Source: Leucobacter allii
Lineage (GTDB): Bacteria; Actinomycetota; Actinomycetes; Actinomycetales; Microbacteriaceae
Direction: 5' to 3'
Assembly (NCBI RefSeq): GCF_022919155.1
Contig: NZ_CP095045.1
Coordinates: 2,914,001 to 2,978,000, forward strand
Length of the DNA: 64,000 nt
The notes under the pieces: generated by a model
Seen by the model: only the letters and a program-made list of their open reading frames with translations
Databases searched by the model: none
What the model was told of the DNA's origin: nothing
Shown: in pieces, positions 14,243 through 23,387 of the stretch
Numbering within the stretch: position 1 is the first letter of the stretch
Layout: each line of letters starts with the position of its first letter
Position numbers and translations under genes: made by a program

Positions 14243-15172
14243 ATGAGCTCCTCCGACGCCGGGCGACGCGAACCGGCTCCCCGCGACGCGATCCTCATCG
14301 CCCCGGCCGCCCTGCACGCGCAGCTCGAGGCCGAGCGCGATCTCCCCGAAGCCGCTCCGCGGACGCGCGTGCTCGACGTGCGATGGACGCTCCCCCGCCC
14401 CGACGGTCGCGCCGACTTCACGGCCGGGCGCATCCCCGGCGCCGCGTACGTCGACCTCGACGCCGAGCTCGCCGCGCGCCCCTCGCCGCGCGACGGCCGC
14501 CACCCGCTCCCCGACCCGGCGGCGTTCCAGCACGCCGCGCGCTCCTGGGGCATCCGCGCGCAGGATCGAGTCGTCGCGTACGACGGCGGCGGCAACCTCG
14601 CCTCGGCCCGCGTCTGGTGGCTGCTGCGCGACGCCGGTTTCGACCGCGTGCGCCTGCTCGACGGCGCGCTCCCCGCTTGGACGGACGCCGGACTGCCGCT
14701 CGAGACCGGTCCGGCCGCAACGCCCCGGCCCGGCGACGTGGTGCTCGGATCCGGCGGGCTCCCCGTGCTCGGCATCGACGGCGCACCGGGCGCCGGCGAC
14801 GTCGCGGCGTTCATCGCGGACGGCGGCGCGCTGCTCGACGCCCGCGCCGCCGAGCGCTACCGCGGCGACGCGGAGCCCGTCGACCCGAGGGCCGGCCACA
14901 TCCCCGGCGCGCTGAGCGCGCCCACCGGAGGCAATCTCGACGCCGCCGGATGCTTCCTGCCCGGCGCGGCGCTCCGGGAGCGCTTCGCCGCGCTCGGTGT
15001 CGTCGACGGCCGCGCCGTGGGCGCCTCCTGCGGCTCCGGGGTCACCGCGGCCCACGAGCTCGTCGCCCTGGCGCTCGCGGGCTTCGACGGCGCGCTCTAT
15101 CCCGGCTCCTGGTCGCAGTGGGCGCATCGCGCGGAGCTGCCGCTCGCGACGGGCGACGCGCCCGGGTCCTGA
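14243..15172 (+). CDS. Sulfurtransferase, 3-mercaptopyruvate type (two rhodanese domains)
   Basis: The product has 309 residues. An inactive N-terminal rhodanese domain (about 15-155) is followed by a catalytic domain whose active-site loop is CGSGVT at 263-268, with C263 as the persulfide-forming residue. The CG[ST]GVT loop is typical of 3-mercaptopyruvate sulfurtransferases, whereas thiosulfate enzymes usually have CRKGVT. It would move sulfur from mercaptopyruvate or a similar donor to thiol acceptors or cyanide. The frame stays open upstream through the tRNA-Ser gene; the ATG at 14243 is chosen for its -10 box. Confidence 0.9.
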   Translation: MSSSDAGRREPAPRDAILIAPAALHAQLEAERDLPEAAPRTRVLDVRWTLPRPDGRADFTAGRIPGAAYVDLDAELAARPSPRDGRHPLPDPAAFQHAARSWGIRAQDRVVAYDGGGNLASARVWWLLRDAGFDRVRLLDGALPAWTDAGLPLETGPAATPRPGDVVLGSGGLPVLGIDGAPGAGDVAAFIADGGALLDARAAERYRGDAEPVDPRAGHIPGALSAPTGGNLDAAGCFLPGAALRERFAALGVVDGRAVGASCGSGVTAAHELVALALAGFDGALYPGSWSQWAHRAELPLATGDAPGS

Positions 15173-15179
15173 CACGGTA

Positions 15180-15295
15180 CCTCGCCCGGCGCGGGGCCTC
15201 GCCCGGCGCGGAGCCTCGGCCGACGCGGAACCTCGCCCGACGCGGACGTCGCACCGCGCGAACGTAGAACCGCGCGGACGTCGCACCGCGCGAAC
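15180..15295. repeat. 17-bp and 16-bp tandem arrays in a convergent gap
   Basis: Four 17-bp units (15180-15196, 15197-15213, 15214-15230, 15231-15247) of the form CCTCGCCCGGCGCGGAG are followed directly by three 16-bp units (15248-15263, 15264-15279, 15280-15295) of the form GTCGCACCGCGCGAAC. The array fills almost the entire gap between the converging sulfurtransferase and HAD genes. Confidence 0.8.
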
Positions 15296-15306
15296 GCGGA
15301 CGCCCG

Positions 15307-16185
15307 CTACGGGCGCAGCGCGGGGAACCGGTCGCGCAGCGCCGCGAGCAGACCCCCCTCGTCGACCGTGCCGGTGACGCGCGAGGCCGCCTGCTGCACC
15401 TCGGGAACCGCCTGCCCCATCGCGACGGAGTCGCCGAGCCTGCCGGCCCAGCGGAGCATGTCGAGATCGTTGCGGCCGTCGCCCGCCGCGAACACCCGGG
15501 AGGCGGGGATTCCGAGCTTCTCCGCCACGACCTCGAGCGCGCTCGCCTTGGTGACGCCGTCGGGCGCGATGTCGAGCCAGGAGGTGCTGCCCACGGCGTA
15601 CGAGACGTGCGTGAGCCCGAGCGTCGAGACCGCGTCGAGGAACTCCTCCAGGCGGTGGTCGGGCGACACGACGACCACGCGCGACGCCTGCACGCCGAGC
15701 AGCTCTTCGAACGGCACCCGCCGCTGCTCGGACGGCAGCGTGCCGGTCGGGATCTCCTCGGTATAGAGGAAGCCCCCGCTCGCGAGCTCGACGGCGAACC
15801 TGGCCGTGGCGAGCCGGGTGCGGATGCGCAGCAGCGCGTCGCTCGGGTCGAAGGCCTCCACGAACTCGCGCCGGTAGGCCCGTGCCGCGAGCGGATCGCG
15901 GCGCAGCGTCACCGCGCCGTTCGCCGCGACGACCCATTCCGGGCGGATCCGGAGCTTCTCGACCACGGGCAGCGTCGCGTCGACCGAGCGACCCGTGGCG
16001 ATGACCACTTCGTGCCCCGTCTCGTGCAGCTCGCGGATCGCGTCGCCGAGCTCGGGATCGATGTGCCCGGAAACGGGGTCGTCCCCCGCGCCGAGGTGCC
16101 CGTTGTCGAGCACCGTCCCGTCGAGGTCGAGGGCGATGATGTGGCGTTCGTCGCCCGCGACGCGGGCGCCCGCTCGGGCCGGCAC
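15307..16185 (-). CDS. HAD-superfamily hydrolase, Cof type
   Basis: The product has 292 residues. Motif I is DLDGT with the nucleophile D20 and D22. Motif II is in VIATGRS near residue 60, the Lys is in GVTKASAL, and motif IV is GDGRNDLDML. The long cap of about 110 residues in the middle is the C2b cap of the Cof/YbjI group, which dephosphorylates sugar phosphates and nucleotide intermediates. It lies 4 bp downstream of serS, so the two probably form one transcript; no metabolic link is obvious. Confidence 0.88.
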   Translation of the reverse strand: MPARAGARVAGDERHIIALDLDGTVLDNGHLGAGDDPVSGHIDPELGDAIRELHETGHEVVIATGRSVDATLPVVEKLRIRPEWVVAANGAVTLRRDPLAARAYRREFVEAFDPSDALLRIRTRLATARFAVELASGGFLYTEEIPTGTLPSEQRRVPFEELLGVQASRVVVVSPDHRLEEFLDAVSTLGLTHVSYAVGSTSWLDIAPDGVTKASALEVVAEKLGIPASRVFAAGDGRNDLDMLRWAGRLGDSVAMGQAVPEVQQAASRVTGTVDEGGLLAALRDRFPALRP

Positions 16186-16189
16186 GGCC

Positions 16190-17461
16190 TCAGGCCCCGG
16201 CGATCGGAGTCAGGGTCTCGAGGCCGCCGAGGTACGGCCGCAGCGCCTCGGGCACCCGCACGCTGCCGTCGGCCTGCTGGTGGGTCTCGAGGATGGCCAC
16301 GATCCAGCGCGTCGTCGCGAGCGTGCCGTTGAGCGTGGCCGCCGGCGCGGTCCTGCCGCTCTCCGTGCGGAAGCGCGTGGCGAGCCTGCGGGACTGATAC
16401 GTGGTGCAGTTGCTCGTCGAGGTGAGCTCGCGGTACGCGTCCTGCGTGGGGACCCAGGCCTCGATGTCGTACTTGCGCGCCGCGCTCGAACCGAGGTCGC
16501 CCGCGGCGACGTCGATCACGCGGTAGTGCAGGCCGAGCGCCTGGAGCATCTCCTCCTGCCACGAGACGAGCCGCTCGTGCTCCGCCTCGGCCTCGGCGGG
16601 ATCCGCGTAGACGAACATCTCGAGCTTGTTGAACTGGTGCACCCGCAGGATCCCTCGGGTGTCCTTGCCGTGCGAGCCGGCCTCGCGCCGGTAGCAGGTG
16701 GACCAGCCGGCGTAGCGCAGCGGTCCATCGGCGAGGTCGATGATCTCGTCGGCGTGGTAGCCCGCGAGCGCGACCTCGCTGGTCCCCGTGAGGAAGAGGT
16801 CGTCGGCCGGGAGGTGGTAGACCTCATCGGCGTGCTCGCCGAGGAACCCCGTGCCGCGCATCACCTCGGGCTTCACGAGCGTGGGGGTGATGAGCGGGGT
16901 GAAGCCGTGCTGCAGGGCGCGATCCAGCGCGAGGTTCATGAGGGCGAGCTCGAGCCGCGCGCCGATGCCGCGCAAGAAGTAGAAGCGGGCGCCCGACACC
17001 TTCGCGCCGCGCTCCATGTCGATCGCGCCGAGGAGCTCGCCGAGCTCCAGATGATCGCGCGCCGGGAAGTCGAACGCGGGCTTCTCGCCGACCTCGCGCA
17101 GCGTGACGAAGTTCTCCTCGCCGCCGGCGGGCACGCCGTCGACGACGACGTTCTCGATCCGCATGGCGACGGCGTCGAAGGCGGCTTCGGCCTCCTTGGC
17201 CCGCGCGTCCGCCGCCTTCACGGCGGCGGCGAGCTCCTGGGCCTGCGCGATCAGGGCCGGCTTCTCCTCCTTGGCCGCGGCCTTCACCCGCTTGCCGAAG
17301 GCGTTCTGCTCGGCACGGAGCGTCTCGTACTCCGCGAGGGCGCGGCGCCGGGACGCATCGGCGGCGAGCGCCTCGTCGACGACCTCCTCCGCGTTGCCAC
17401 GGGCGCGCTGCGAGCGCTTGACGGTCTCGGGATCGTTGCGGAGGAGGACTGGATCGATCAC
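16190..17461 (-). CDS. serS: Serine--tRNA ligase
   Basis: The product has 423 residues. The N-terminal coiled-coil arm (about 30-105) binds the long variable arm of tRNA-Ser. The catalytic core carries motif 2 ([17 protein letters not shown]) and motif 3 ([15 protein letters not shown]). It charges tRNA-Ser and tRNA-Sec with serine. The GTG start lies 6 nt after TAAGCT, so the transcript is probably leaderless. A tRNA-Ser gene is 2 kb away. It is divergent from the lipid kinase gene, with only 41 bp between the start codons. Confidence 0.97.
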   Translation of the reverse strand: MIDPVLLRNDPETVKRSQRARGNAEEVVDEALAADASRRRALAEYETLRAEQNAFGKRVKAAAKEEKPALIAQAQELAAAVKAADARAKEAEAAFDAVAMRIENVVVDGVPAGGEENFVTLREVGEKPAFDFPARDHLELGELLGAIDMERGAKVSGARFYFLRGIGARLELALMNLALDRALQHGFTPLITPTLVKPEVMRGTGFLGEHADEVYHLPADDLFLTGTSEVALAGYHADEIIDLADGPLRYAGWSTCYRREAGSHGKDTRGILRVHQFNKLEMFVYADPAEAEAEHERLVSWQEEMLQALGLHYRVIDVAAGDLGSSAARKYDIEAWVPTQDAYRELTSTSNCTTYQSRRLATRFRTESGRTAPAATLNGTLATTRWIVAILETHQQADGSVRVPEALRPYLGGLETLTPIAGA

Positions 17462-17467
17462 GGCTCA

Positions 17468-17496
17468 AGCTTACCCGTGCGGCGCACCAGTACGCT
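17468..17496. promoter_or_regulatory. Back-to-back leaderless promoters of serS and the lipid kinase gene
   Basis: The minus-strand TAAGCT (17468-17473) is 6 nt from the serS GTG, and the plus-strand TACGCT (17491-17496) is 6 nt from the kinase ATG. The whole divergent control region is 41 bp, so the two -35 regions must overlap the opposite -10 boxes. Confidence 0.6.
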
Positions 17497-17502
17497 GGAC
17501 GC

Positions 17503-18501
17503 ATGTCCCCGCTCCCCGCGCGCCAGCAGCCGAGCGCCGCGGTCGTCTACCAGCCGCTCAAGACGGACCTGCCGGCGCTGCGGAGCGCCGTGGCGACGCA
17601 GGAGCGCCAGGCCGGCTGGGCGGCGACGCGGTGGTACGAGACGGAGGCGGCGGACGCCGGCGTGGGGGCCGCCCGGCGGGCCGTCGCCGAGGGCGCGAGC
17701 GTCGTGCTCGCGAGCGGAGGCGACGGCACGATCCGCGCCGTGGCCGAGGCCCTTCGCGGCACCGGAGTGCCCATCGCCATCGTGCCGCAGGGCACGGGCA
17801 ACCTGCTGGCCAGGAACCTCGGGATGCCCCTGAACCGCCTCGACGTCGCTGCGCGGGCCGCCTTCCACGGCCGGGGGCGCGCGATCGACCTCGGCCTCGC
17901 CAGGATCGTGCGGGAGGACGGCGAGGAGACCGAGCACGCCTTCCTCGTGCTCGCGGGCATGGGACTCGATGCGCGGGCCATCTCGGCGACGCGCTCCACG
18001 CTGAAGAAGCGGCTCGGCTGGCTCGCCTACGTCGACGCGGGGGTGCGCACCATCCTCAAGGACCGCCCGCTGCAGATCCACTACTCCGTCGACGGCTCCG
18101 CGGTGAAGCCGCTGTCCGTCTACACGGTGATGATCGGCAACTGCGGGCTCATGCCTGGCGGCGTCCTGCTCATCCCCGACGCCGAGCTCGACGACGGCCG
18201 TCTCGACATCGTCGCGCTGCGCCCGCTCGGCCCCTTCTCGTGGCTGCGCATCTGGAACAAGATCGGCTGGGAGAACGGCGTGCTCCGCAAGACCCGGGCC
18301 GGGCGGCGCATCATCGACCTCGTGCACGACACCCGCAGCGTCAACTACCTCAGGGCCGAGCGCTACGCGCTCGCCGTGGGTCGGCCGGAACCGGTGCAGC
18401 TCGACGGCGACGATTTCGGGCGCGCGCTCGCCGTGAGCGGCCGCGTCGATCCCGGCGCGCTCATCGTCCGCGTGCTGCCCGAGTGGGCGTCGGCGGCCTG
18501 A
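17503..18501 (+). CDS. Diacylglycerol kinase family lipid kinase
   Basis: The product has 332 residues. The kinase catalytic loop is in VLASGGDGTIRAVAEAL near residue 70, followed by VPQGTGNLLARNLGMP, the second conserved glycine-rich block of the DAGK catalytic family. The C-terminal half is the beta-sandwich domain ending ALIVRVLPEW. It would phosphorylate diacylglycerol or a related lipid at the membrane with ATP. It is a peripheral protein with no membrane helix and a leaderless single gene. Confidence 0.9.
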   Translation: MSPLPARQQPSAAVVYQPLKTDLPALRSAVATQERQAGWAATRWYETEAADAGVGAARRAVAEGASVVLASGGDGTIRAVAEALRGTGVPIAIVPQGTGNLLARNLGMPLNRLDVAARAAFHGRGRAIDLGLARIVREDGEETEHAFLVLAGMGLDARAISATRSTLKKRLGWLAYVDAGVRTILKDRPLQIHYSVDGSAVKPLSVYTVMIGNCGLMPGGVLLIPDAELDDGRLDIVALRPLGPFSWLRIWNKIGWENGVLRKTRAGRRIIDLVHDTRSVNYLRAERYALAVGRPEPVQLDGDDFGRALAVSGRVDPGALIVRVLPEWASAA

Positions 18502-18533
18502 CGCGGACCGCGCCCGCTCGGATCGTCGCGCGG

Positions 18534-19493
18534 CTACGCCGCGCCGTCGGCGGTGCCCTCGATCACGCCCCGCAACCAGTCGCGCGCGTCGCGGAAGGCG
18601 TCGTCGTCCTGCGCGTCCCTGATGGTCGCCGCGACGCGGTCCGCCCGCGGGTAGGATCCGAGGAAGACGACGCGGGGGCTGAAGCGCTTGACGCCGAGCA
18701 GGGCGTCGGCGACGCGCTCGTCCTTGACGTGCCCCTCGGCGTCGATGACGAAGCGGTACCGGCCCATGCGGTCGCCGATCGGACGCGATGCCAGGAGGGT
18801 GAGGTTCACGCCGCGGGTCGCGAACTGCTCGAGCAGTTCGAGCAGGGCGCCCGAGCGGTCCTCGGGGAGCTCGGCGATGAGCGAGGTCTTGTCGGCGCCG
18901 CTCGGCTCCCCCACCGGCACGGTGCGGCTCACGAGCACGAAGCGGGTGACGGCGTCGGGGTTCTCGGCGATGCCGCTCGCGAGCACCTCGACGTCGTAGT
19001 GCTCCTCGATGCCCGGGGGCGCGATGGCGGCGTCGAGGCCCTTCGCCTCGTCGAAGAGGTCGACCGCCGCGGCGACGTTGGAGGTGGCGACCAGATGCCG
19101 ATGGCGGCTCGTGTGCGCGTCGAGCCAGGCCCGGCACTGCCCGTAGGCGACCGGGTGCCCCGCGACGACCCGCACGTCCTCGAGCCGGGTGCCCGGCCGC
19201 GCGACGAGCACGAAGTTCACGGGGACGAGGTACTCGCCGACGATGCGCAGCCCCGGCACCGTCGCGAGCGCGTCCTGCGCGACCGTCACGCCGCCGTCGA
19301 TGGAGTTCTCGATCGCGATCATCGCCGCGTCGCTCGCACCGGTCACGACGTCGTTCAGCGCCTCGCCGAGGTTGTCGACCGGGCTCCATTCCTGCCCGGC
19401 GGCCTCGGGCACCTGCTTGAGGGCCGCCTCCGTGAAGGTCCCCGCCGGGCCGAGGTAGGAGTAGCGGCGGGGAACGGCGGGCGCTGCGGGCAT
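18534..19493 (-). CDS. pheA: Prephenate dehydratase
   Basis: The product has 319 residues. The catalytic domain (10-190) has YLGPAGTFTEAAL at 13-25 and the essential TRF triad at 183-185. The ACT regulatory domain (about 202-277) with ASRPIGDRMGRYRF binds phenylalanine for feedback control. It makes phenylpyruvate from prephenate. The ATG at 19493 is preferred over one 15 nt upstream because TACGCT lies 6 nt before it. It is monofunctional, with no chorismate mutase domain, as in other actinobacteria. The pgm gene is upstream on the same strand with its own spacing of 28 bp. Confidence 0.95.
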   Translation of the reverse strand: MPAAPAVPRRYSYLGPAGTFTEAALKQVPEAAGQEWSPVDNLGEALNDVVTGASDAAMIAIENSIDGGVTVAQDALATVPGLRIVGEYLVPVNFVLVARPGTRLEDVRVVAGHPVAYGQCRAWLDAHTSRHRHLVATSNVAAAVDLFDEAKGLDAAIAPPGIEEHYDVEVLASGIAENPDAVTRFVLVSRTVPVGEPSGADKTSLIAELPEDRSGALLELLEQFATRGVNLTLLASRPIGDRMGRYRFVIDAEGHVKDERVADALLGVKRFSPRVVFLGSYPRADRVAATIRDAQDDDAFRDARDWLRGVIEGTADGAA

Positions 19494-19499
19494 AGCAGA

Positions 19500-19505
19500 A
19501 GCGTA
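19500..19505 (-). promoter_or_regulatory. -10 hexamer of a leaderless transcript (pheA)
   Basis: TACGCT on the minus strand, with 6 nt (TCTGCT) to the ATG. Confidence 0.55.
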
Positions 19506-19521
19506 CACGCCGCCCGCGGCG

Positions 19522-21174
19522 CTACGCCCCGAGCACGCGCGCGACGAGCGCCCGGGCCGCCGCCTGCACCTCGGCCAGGTGCTCGGGGCCGCGGAAGGAC
19601 TCGGCGTAGATCTTCATCACGTCCTCCGTGCCGGAGGGCCGCGCCGCGAACCAGGCGTGCTCGGTCTGCACCTTCAGCCCGCCGATGGCGGCGTCGTTGC
19701 CCGGCGCGCGGGTGAGGATCCCCGTCACGGGGTCGCCCGCGAGCTCGGTGTCGGCGACGTCCTCGGGCGCGAGCGCGGCGAGCCGCGCCTTCTGCTCCCG
19801 GTCGGCCGGCGCGTCGACGCGCGCGTAGGCGGGCTCCCCGAATCGGGCGACGAGCTCCCGGTACCGCTCCGACGGCGACTGCCCCGTGACGGCCTGGATC
19901 TCGGCGGCGAGGAGAGCGAGCAGGATGCCGTCCTTGTCGGTGCTCCACGCCGTCCCGTCGAAGCGCTGGAAGGAGGCGCCGGCGCTCTCCTCCCCGCCGA
20001 AGACGAGGCCGCCGTCGGCGAGGCCGGGGACAAACCACTTGAAGCCCACGGGCACCTCGAGCAGGCTGCGGCCGTGCGCCGCCACGACGCGATCGATGAG
20101 CGCCGAGGACACGAGCGTCTTGCCGATCCCGGCGGTCTCGGGCCAGTCCGGGCGGTGCGCGAGGAGGTAGTCGATCGCCACGGCGAGGAAGTGGTTCGGG
20201 TTCATGAGCCCGGCGTCCGCGGTGACGATGCCGTGGCGGTCCGCATCGGCGTCGTTGCCCGTGACGATCGGGTAGAGCCCGCGCGCGGCCTCGACGGTCG
20301 ACATCACCGAGGCGGAGGAGGGATCCATGCGGATCCGGCCGTCCCAGTCCAGGTGCATGAATCCCCACCGGGGGTCGATGCCGGGGCCGAGCACGGTGAG
20401 ATCGAGGCCGAAGCGATCCCGGATCGCGGACCAGTAGGCCGCACTCGCGCCGCCGAGCGGGTGGGCGGCGAAGCGCAGCCCGGATCGCCTGATGGCGGCG
20501 ACGTCGATGACGTCGCCGAGGGACTCGACGTACTCGCCGAGGAAGTCGTAGCGACCGAGCGGATGCTCGTCGTCCCCGGACGCGGCGACGCGGGGGATGC
20601 CCGCGACCCCCCGCTCGAGGAGCTCGTTCGCGCGGGCCGCGATCCGGTCCGTCGTCTCCGTGCCCGCGGGGCCGCCGTGCGGCGGGTTGTACTTGAAGCC
20701 GCCGTCGCCCGGCGGGTTATGGCTCGGGGTGACGACGATCCCGTCGGCGCGCCCGGGGTCGTCCGCGGCGCGGCCGCGATTGTGGCCGAGGATCGCGTGG
20801 CTGAGTGCCGGGGTGGGCACGAAGGCCTCGTCGCCGGCGCCCGCCGCGGCGACGAGGTGCACGCCGGCCGCGAGCAGGACCTCCCTGGCCGTGCGCTCGG
20901 CGGGCGCGGAGAGCGGATGGGGGTCCGCGCCGATGAAGAGCGGCCCGCTGATGCCCTGCGCGGCCCGGTGCTCGGCGATCGCGGCGCTGATCGCGACGAT
21001 GTGCGACTCGGTGAATGAGGCGTCCAGCGAGGATCCCCGGTGCCCCGAGGTGCCGAAGACGACCCGCTGCTCGGGGATCGCGGGGTCCGGAACGCGCTCC
21101 GCGTAGGCCGCGAGCAGCGCGTCCACGTCGATCAGGTCTTCCGCCCGGGCGGGGCGACCGGCTCTCTCATGCAT
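19522..21174 (-). CDS. pgm: Phosphoglucomutase (alpha-D-glucose phosphate-specific)
   Basis: The product has 550 residues, the length of the bacterial Pgm with four domains. GTSGHRGSS is at 41-49, the phosphoserine is S151 in VVTPSHNPPG, the metal loop is in DADADRHG, and the phosphate-binding segment RPSGTEDVMKIYAESF lies near the end. It interconverts glucose-1- and glucose-6-phosphate, linking glycolysis with glycogen and cell-wall sugar synthesis. A single gene, probably co-oriented with pheA by chance. Confidence 0.96.
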   Translation of the reverse strand: MHERAGRPARAEDLIDVDALLAAYAERVPDPAIPEQRVVFGTSGHRGSSLDASFTESHIVAISAAIAEHRAAQGISGPLFIGADPHPLSAPAERTAREVLLAAGVHLVAAAGAGDEAFVPTPALSHAILGHNRGRAADDPGRADGIVVTPSHNPPGDGGFKYNPPHGGPAGTETTDRIAARANELLERGVAGIPRVAASGDDEHPLGRYDFLGEYVESLGDVIDVAAIRRSGLRFAAHPLGGASAAYWSAIRDRFGLDLTVLGPGIDPRWGFMHLDWDGRIRMDPSSASVMSTVEAARGLYPIVTGNDADADRHGIVTADAGLMNPNHFLAVAIDYLLAHRPDWPETAGIGKTLVSSALIDRVVAAHGRSLLEVPVGFKWFVPGLADGGLVFGGEESAGASFQRFDGTAWSTDKDGILLALLAAEIQAVTGQSPSERYRELVARFGEPAYARVDAPADREQKARLAALAPEDVADTELAGDPVTGILTRAPGNDAAIGGLKVQTEHAWFAARPSGTEDVMKIYAESFRGPEHLAEVQAAARALVARVLGA

Positions 21175-21244
21175 GGTCCCATCCTCCCACGCCGTCGCCG
21201 GGGAGGCCCGGGATCCGGGTCCCCCGGCGACGGCTCCCGGGCGG

Positions 21245-21679
21245 CTACGCGCCGGGGATCGCGGCGATCGCCGTGAGCTCGACGAGCATCGTCGGGCGCG
21301 CGAGCTCCGCGACGCCCACGGCGCAGCGCACGGGCACGGTGCCGCCGAAGCGGCGGGCGTAGACCTCGTTGAACGGCCCCCGATTCACGGAGAGGTCGCG
21401 CAGGTAGATCGTGAGGTGCGCGATGTCGGCGAGCGTGGCGCCGACGCCCGCGAGGTCGCGCTCGAGCTCGTCGATGACGAGCTCGGACTGCGCCTCGATG
21501 CCCTCGGCGAGCACGCCGTCGCCGTCGACCGGGATCACCGTCGTGTAGGCGGTGCCGTCGATGACGGTGACGCTCGCCGAGAGCGCGCCGTCCGCGGGCT
21601 CGGGCACCCGGCGCACCTGCCGCGACGCGGCCTCCGGCGTCGTCTCCTGCGGCTCGATCCCGTGCTCCGTGCGGCTCAT
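21245..21679 (-). CDS. RidA-family protein (enamine/imine deaminase)
   Basis: The product has 144 residues of the YjgF/YER057c/UK114 fold. The conserved C-terminal strand appears as VPVRCAVGVAELARPTMLVELTAIA, where the Arg that binds the substrate carboxylate is present. RidA proteins hydrolyse reactive enamine/imine products of amino-acid metabolism to 2-oxoacids. It is the last gene of the coupled cluster 25123-21245, with an ATGA overlap with the dipeptidase-like gene. Residues 1-25 are an extra N-terminal tail. Confidence 0.85.
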   Translation of the reverse strand: MSRTEHGIEPQETTPEAASRQVRRVPEPADGALSASVTVIDGTAYTTVIPVDGDGVLAEGIEAQSELVIDELERDLAGVGATLADIAHLTIYLRDLSVNRGPFNEVYARRFGGTVPVRCAVGVAELARPTMLVELTAIAAIPGA

Positions 21680-22686
21680 CGCGTCTCCTCCTGCTGCGTC
21701 GCGCCGGCCGGCGCGAATCCCTCGTCGTACATGCGCTTCCAGTTGCCGAAGAACACCTGCTCCGCCTCCGCGGCGGAGAGGAGGCCCCGCTCGACGAGGC
21801 GATCGCGCACCTCGCCGAACTTGTGGAAGTCGAAGTTGTCGATCCACGCCTCCGGCGGCGGCGCGATGTCGGGGCGGGAGGCCCCGTGCTGCACCTTCCG
21901 GCTCCAGCGTCCGTTGCGCATCCAGGCGATGTTGTCGGCCGGGGAGTTCGGATCGAGATCGGAGCCGTAGGCCACGTGGTCGATCCCGAGCAGCTCGACG
22001 TGCCGGGCGACGAGCTCGGCGGAGCCGTCGAGCGTCGCCGCGTAGTCGCCCGCGATGTTGTTGTACGTGCACACCCCGAGGACGCCGCCGTGCGCCACGA
22101 GCGCGTCGAGCACCTCCGTGCCCTTGTTGCGCGCGTGCTCGTAGATCGCGCGGGCGTTCGCGTGGTTGATCGCCACCGGACGCTCCGATGCCTCGATCGC
22201 CTCGAGGGAGGTGCGCTCGCCGACGTGCGAGAGGTCGACGATCATGCCGACGCGGTTCATCTCCTCGACGACCTCGCGGCCGAAGCGCGAGAGCCCCGTG
22301 TCCACCGGCTCGTAGCAGGAGGAGCCGATCGCGTTCTGGATGTTGTAGGTGAGCTGCACGATGCGCACGCCCATGTCCCAGAAGTGCTCGATGAAGCCGA
22401 TGCGGTCGTTGAAGAGCGACGAGTTCTGCGTGCCGAGCACGATGGCGACGCGGTCCGTCGCGACGGCCGCGTCGATGTCGGCGCCGCTGCGCGCGATGAG
22501 CGCCACATCCGGGTGCTCGCGGACGAGGTCGTTCCACCCGGTGAGCACGTCCATGGTCTCGAGCGCGTCCTCCCAGAAGGAGGCGGTGATGGTGACGGCG
22601 CGGAGCCCGCCGTCGCGCATCCGTTCGATGAGCTCGCGGTCGTAGCGGCCGCACTGCAGGCCGTCGATCACCGGCGCGCCGCTCAT
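21676..22686 (-). CDS. M19 (renal dipeptidase) family protein with an altered metal site
   Basis: The product has 336 residues. The M19 barrel is clear from GLSRFGREVVEEMNRVGMIVDLSH, PVAINHANARAIYEHARNK in pieces, and the late Asp motif YGSDLDP. The two His of the second metal site and the late Asp are kept. The first metal-site HxD (normally DGHND near the N-terminus) reads DGLQCG, and the bridging Glu of IEGG reads GTQN. A subfamily with IDGL and RELFEDM-like starts is known to me only as uncharacterised. It may bind one metal or act on something other than dipeptides. It overlaps both neighbours by 4 nt. Confidence 0.8.
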   Translation of the reverse strand: MSGAPVIDGLQCGRYDRELIERMRDGGLRAVTITASFWEDALETMDVLTGWNDLVREHPDVALIARSGADIDAAVATDRVAIVLGTQNSSLFNDRIGFIEHFWDMGVRIVQLTYNIQNAIGSSCYEPVDTGLSRFGREVVEEMNRVGMIVDLSHVGERTSLEAIEASERPVAINHANARAIYEHARNKGTEVLDALVAHGGVLGVCTYNNIAGDYAATLDGSAELVARHVELLGIDHVAYGSDLDPNSPADNIAWMRNGRWSRKVQHGASRPDIAPPPEAWIDNFDFHKFGEVRDRLVERGLLSAAEAEQVFFGNWKRMYDEGFAPAGATQQEETR

Positions 22687-23387
22687 GCGGGCACCGCCGA
22701 GCCGCCGCTCTCGCTGCGCAGGTGGACGTAGGTCTCCTCGCCGGCCTCGCCGAGGAGGTTGCCGTCCTCGTCGTACAGCTGGGACCCCGCATGCCGGCGC
22801 GAGAGCTCCGAATCCGGGGTGAGCGCCTCGTTCGACTCGTGGAAGAGCCGCCAGAACTGCTCGGCGTCCATCTCGTACCCCTCGAGGAGGATGCGCCGCA
22901 TCGCGGGACCGGCCGCCGATTCCGCCGGGACCACCGGGGTCGCCGTCACGCGCTCGGCGGTCGCGGTGGCCGTGTCGTCGCCGTCGGCGTGGAGGCGGAA
23001 GGCGACGCCGCGCACGGCCGCGTACTCACCGAGCGCGGCGAGCATCGCGACGCCGGGGACGCCCTCGACCCGCACGGTCGCGGGGCCGGCGGCCGCGGCG
23101 AGCGCGAGCTCGTCGACGAAGGCCGGGGCGAGGATCGCGGCGGGGGTGCCCGCGCCGTCGAGGACGAGCCCGGTTTCGGAGGCGCGCACCGCGAAGCCCG
23201 TGCGCGCGTCGGCGTACGCCTCGCGGATCTCCTCCATCCGGGTGACCGCGTCGTAGCCCTCGGCCTGGGCCGCCATAATGGCGTCGCGGATCGCGTTCAC
23301 CGCGTACCCGGGGCAGCGGCGGGCGTGCAGATAGCGGCCCACCATGTGGCGCATCTCGCGGGCCGAGGCCCGCATCGTCGTCGTCAT
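22683..23387 (-). CDS. Unknown 234-residue protein, perhaps DUF3726-like
   Basis: A cytosolic protein with no signal or membrane segment. Its N-terminus MRASAREMRHMV and the tail around 161-205 (MRRILLEGYEMDAEQFWRLF, then TPDSELSRRHAG) resemble, from memory, the start and end of DUF3726 proteins; I could not test this. An ATG at 23375 would align better with that family than the one at 23387. Function unknown. It is locked by ATGA overlaps between the 579-residue unknown and the M19 protein, so it is likely made in fixed ratio with them, possibly as a partner subunit. Confidence 0.6.
   Translation of the reverse strand: MTTTMRASAREMRHMVGRYLHARRCPGYAVNAIRDAIMAAQAEGYDAVTRMEEIREAYADARTGFAVRASETGLVLDGAGTPAAILAPAFVDELALAAAAGPATVRVEGVPGVAMLAALGEYAAVRGVAFRLHADGDDTATATAERVTATPVVPAESAAGPAMRRILLEGYEMDAEQFWRLFHESNEALTPDSELSRRHAGSQLYDEDGNLLGEAGEETYVHLRSESGGSAVPA

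Noticed and set aside
21245..22686. Ordinary peptide-dipeptidase utilisation operon
   Set aside because: The M19 protein lacks the usual first metal-site ligands, and two unplaced proteins are coupled to it, so the simple reading was not adopted.
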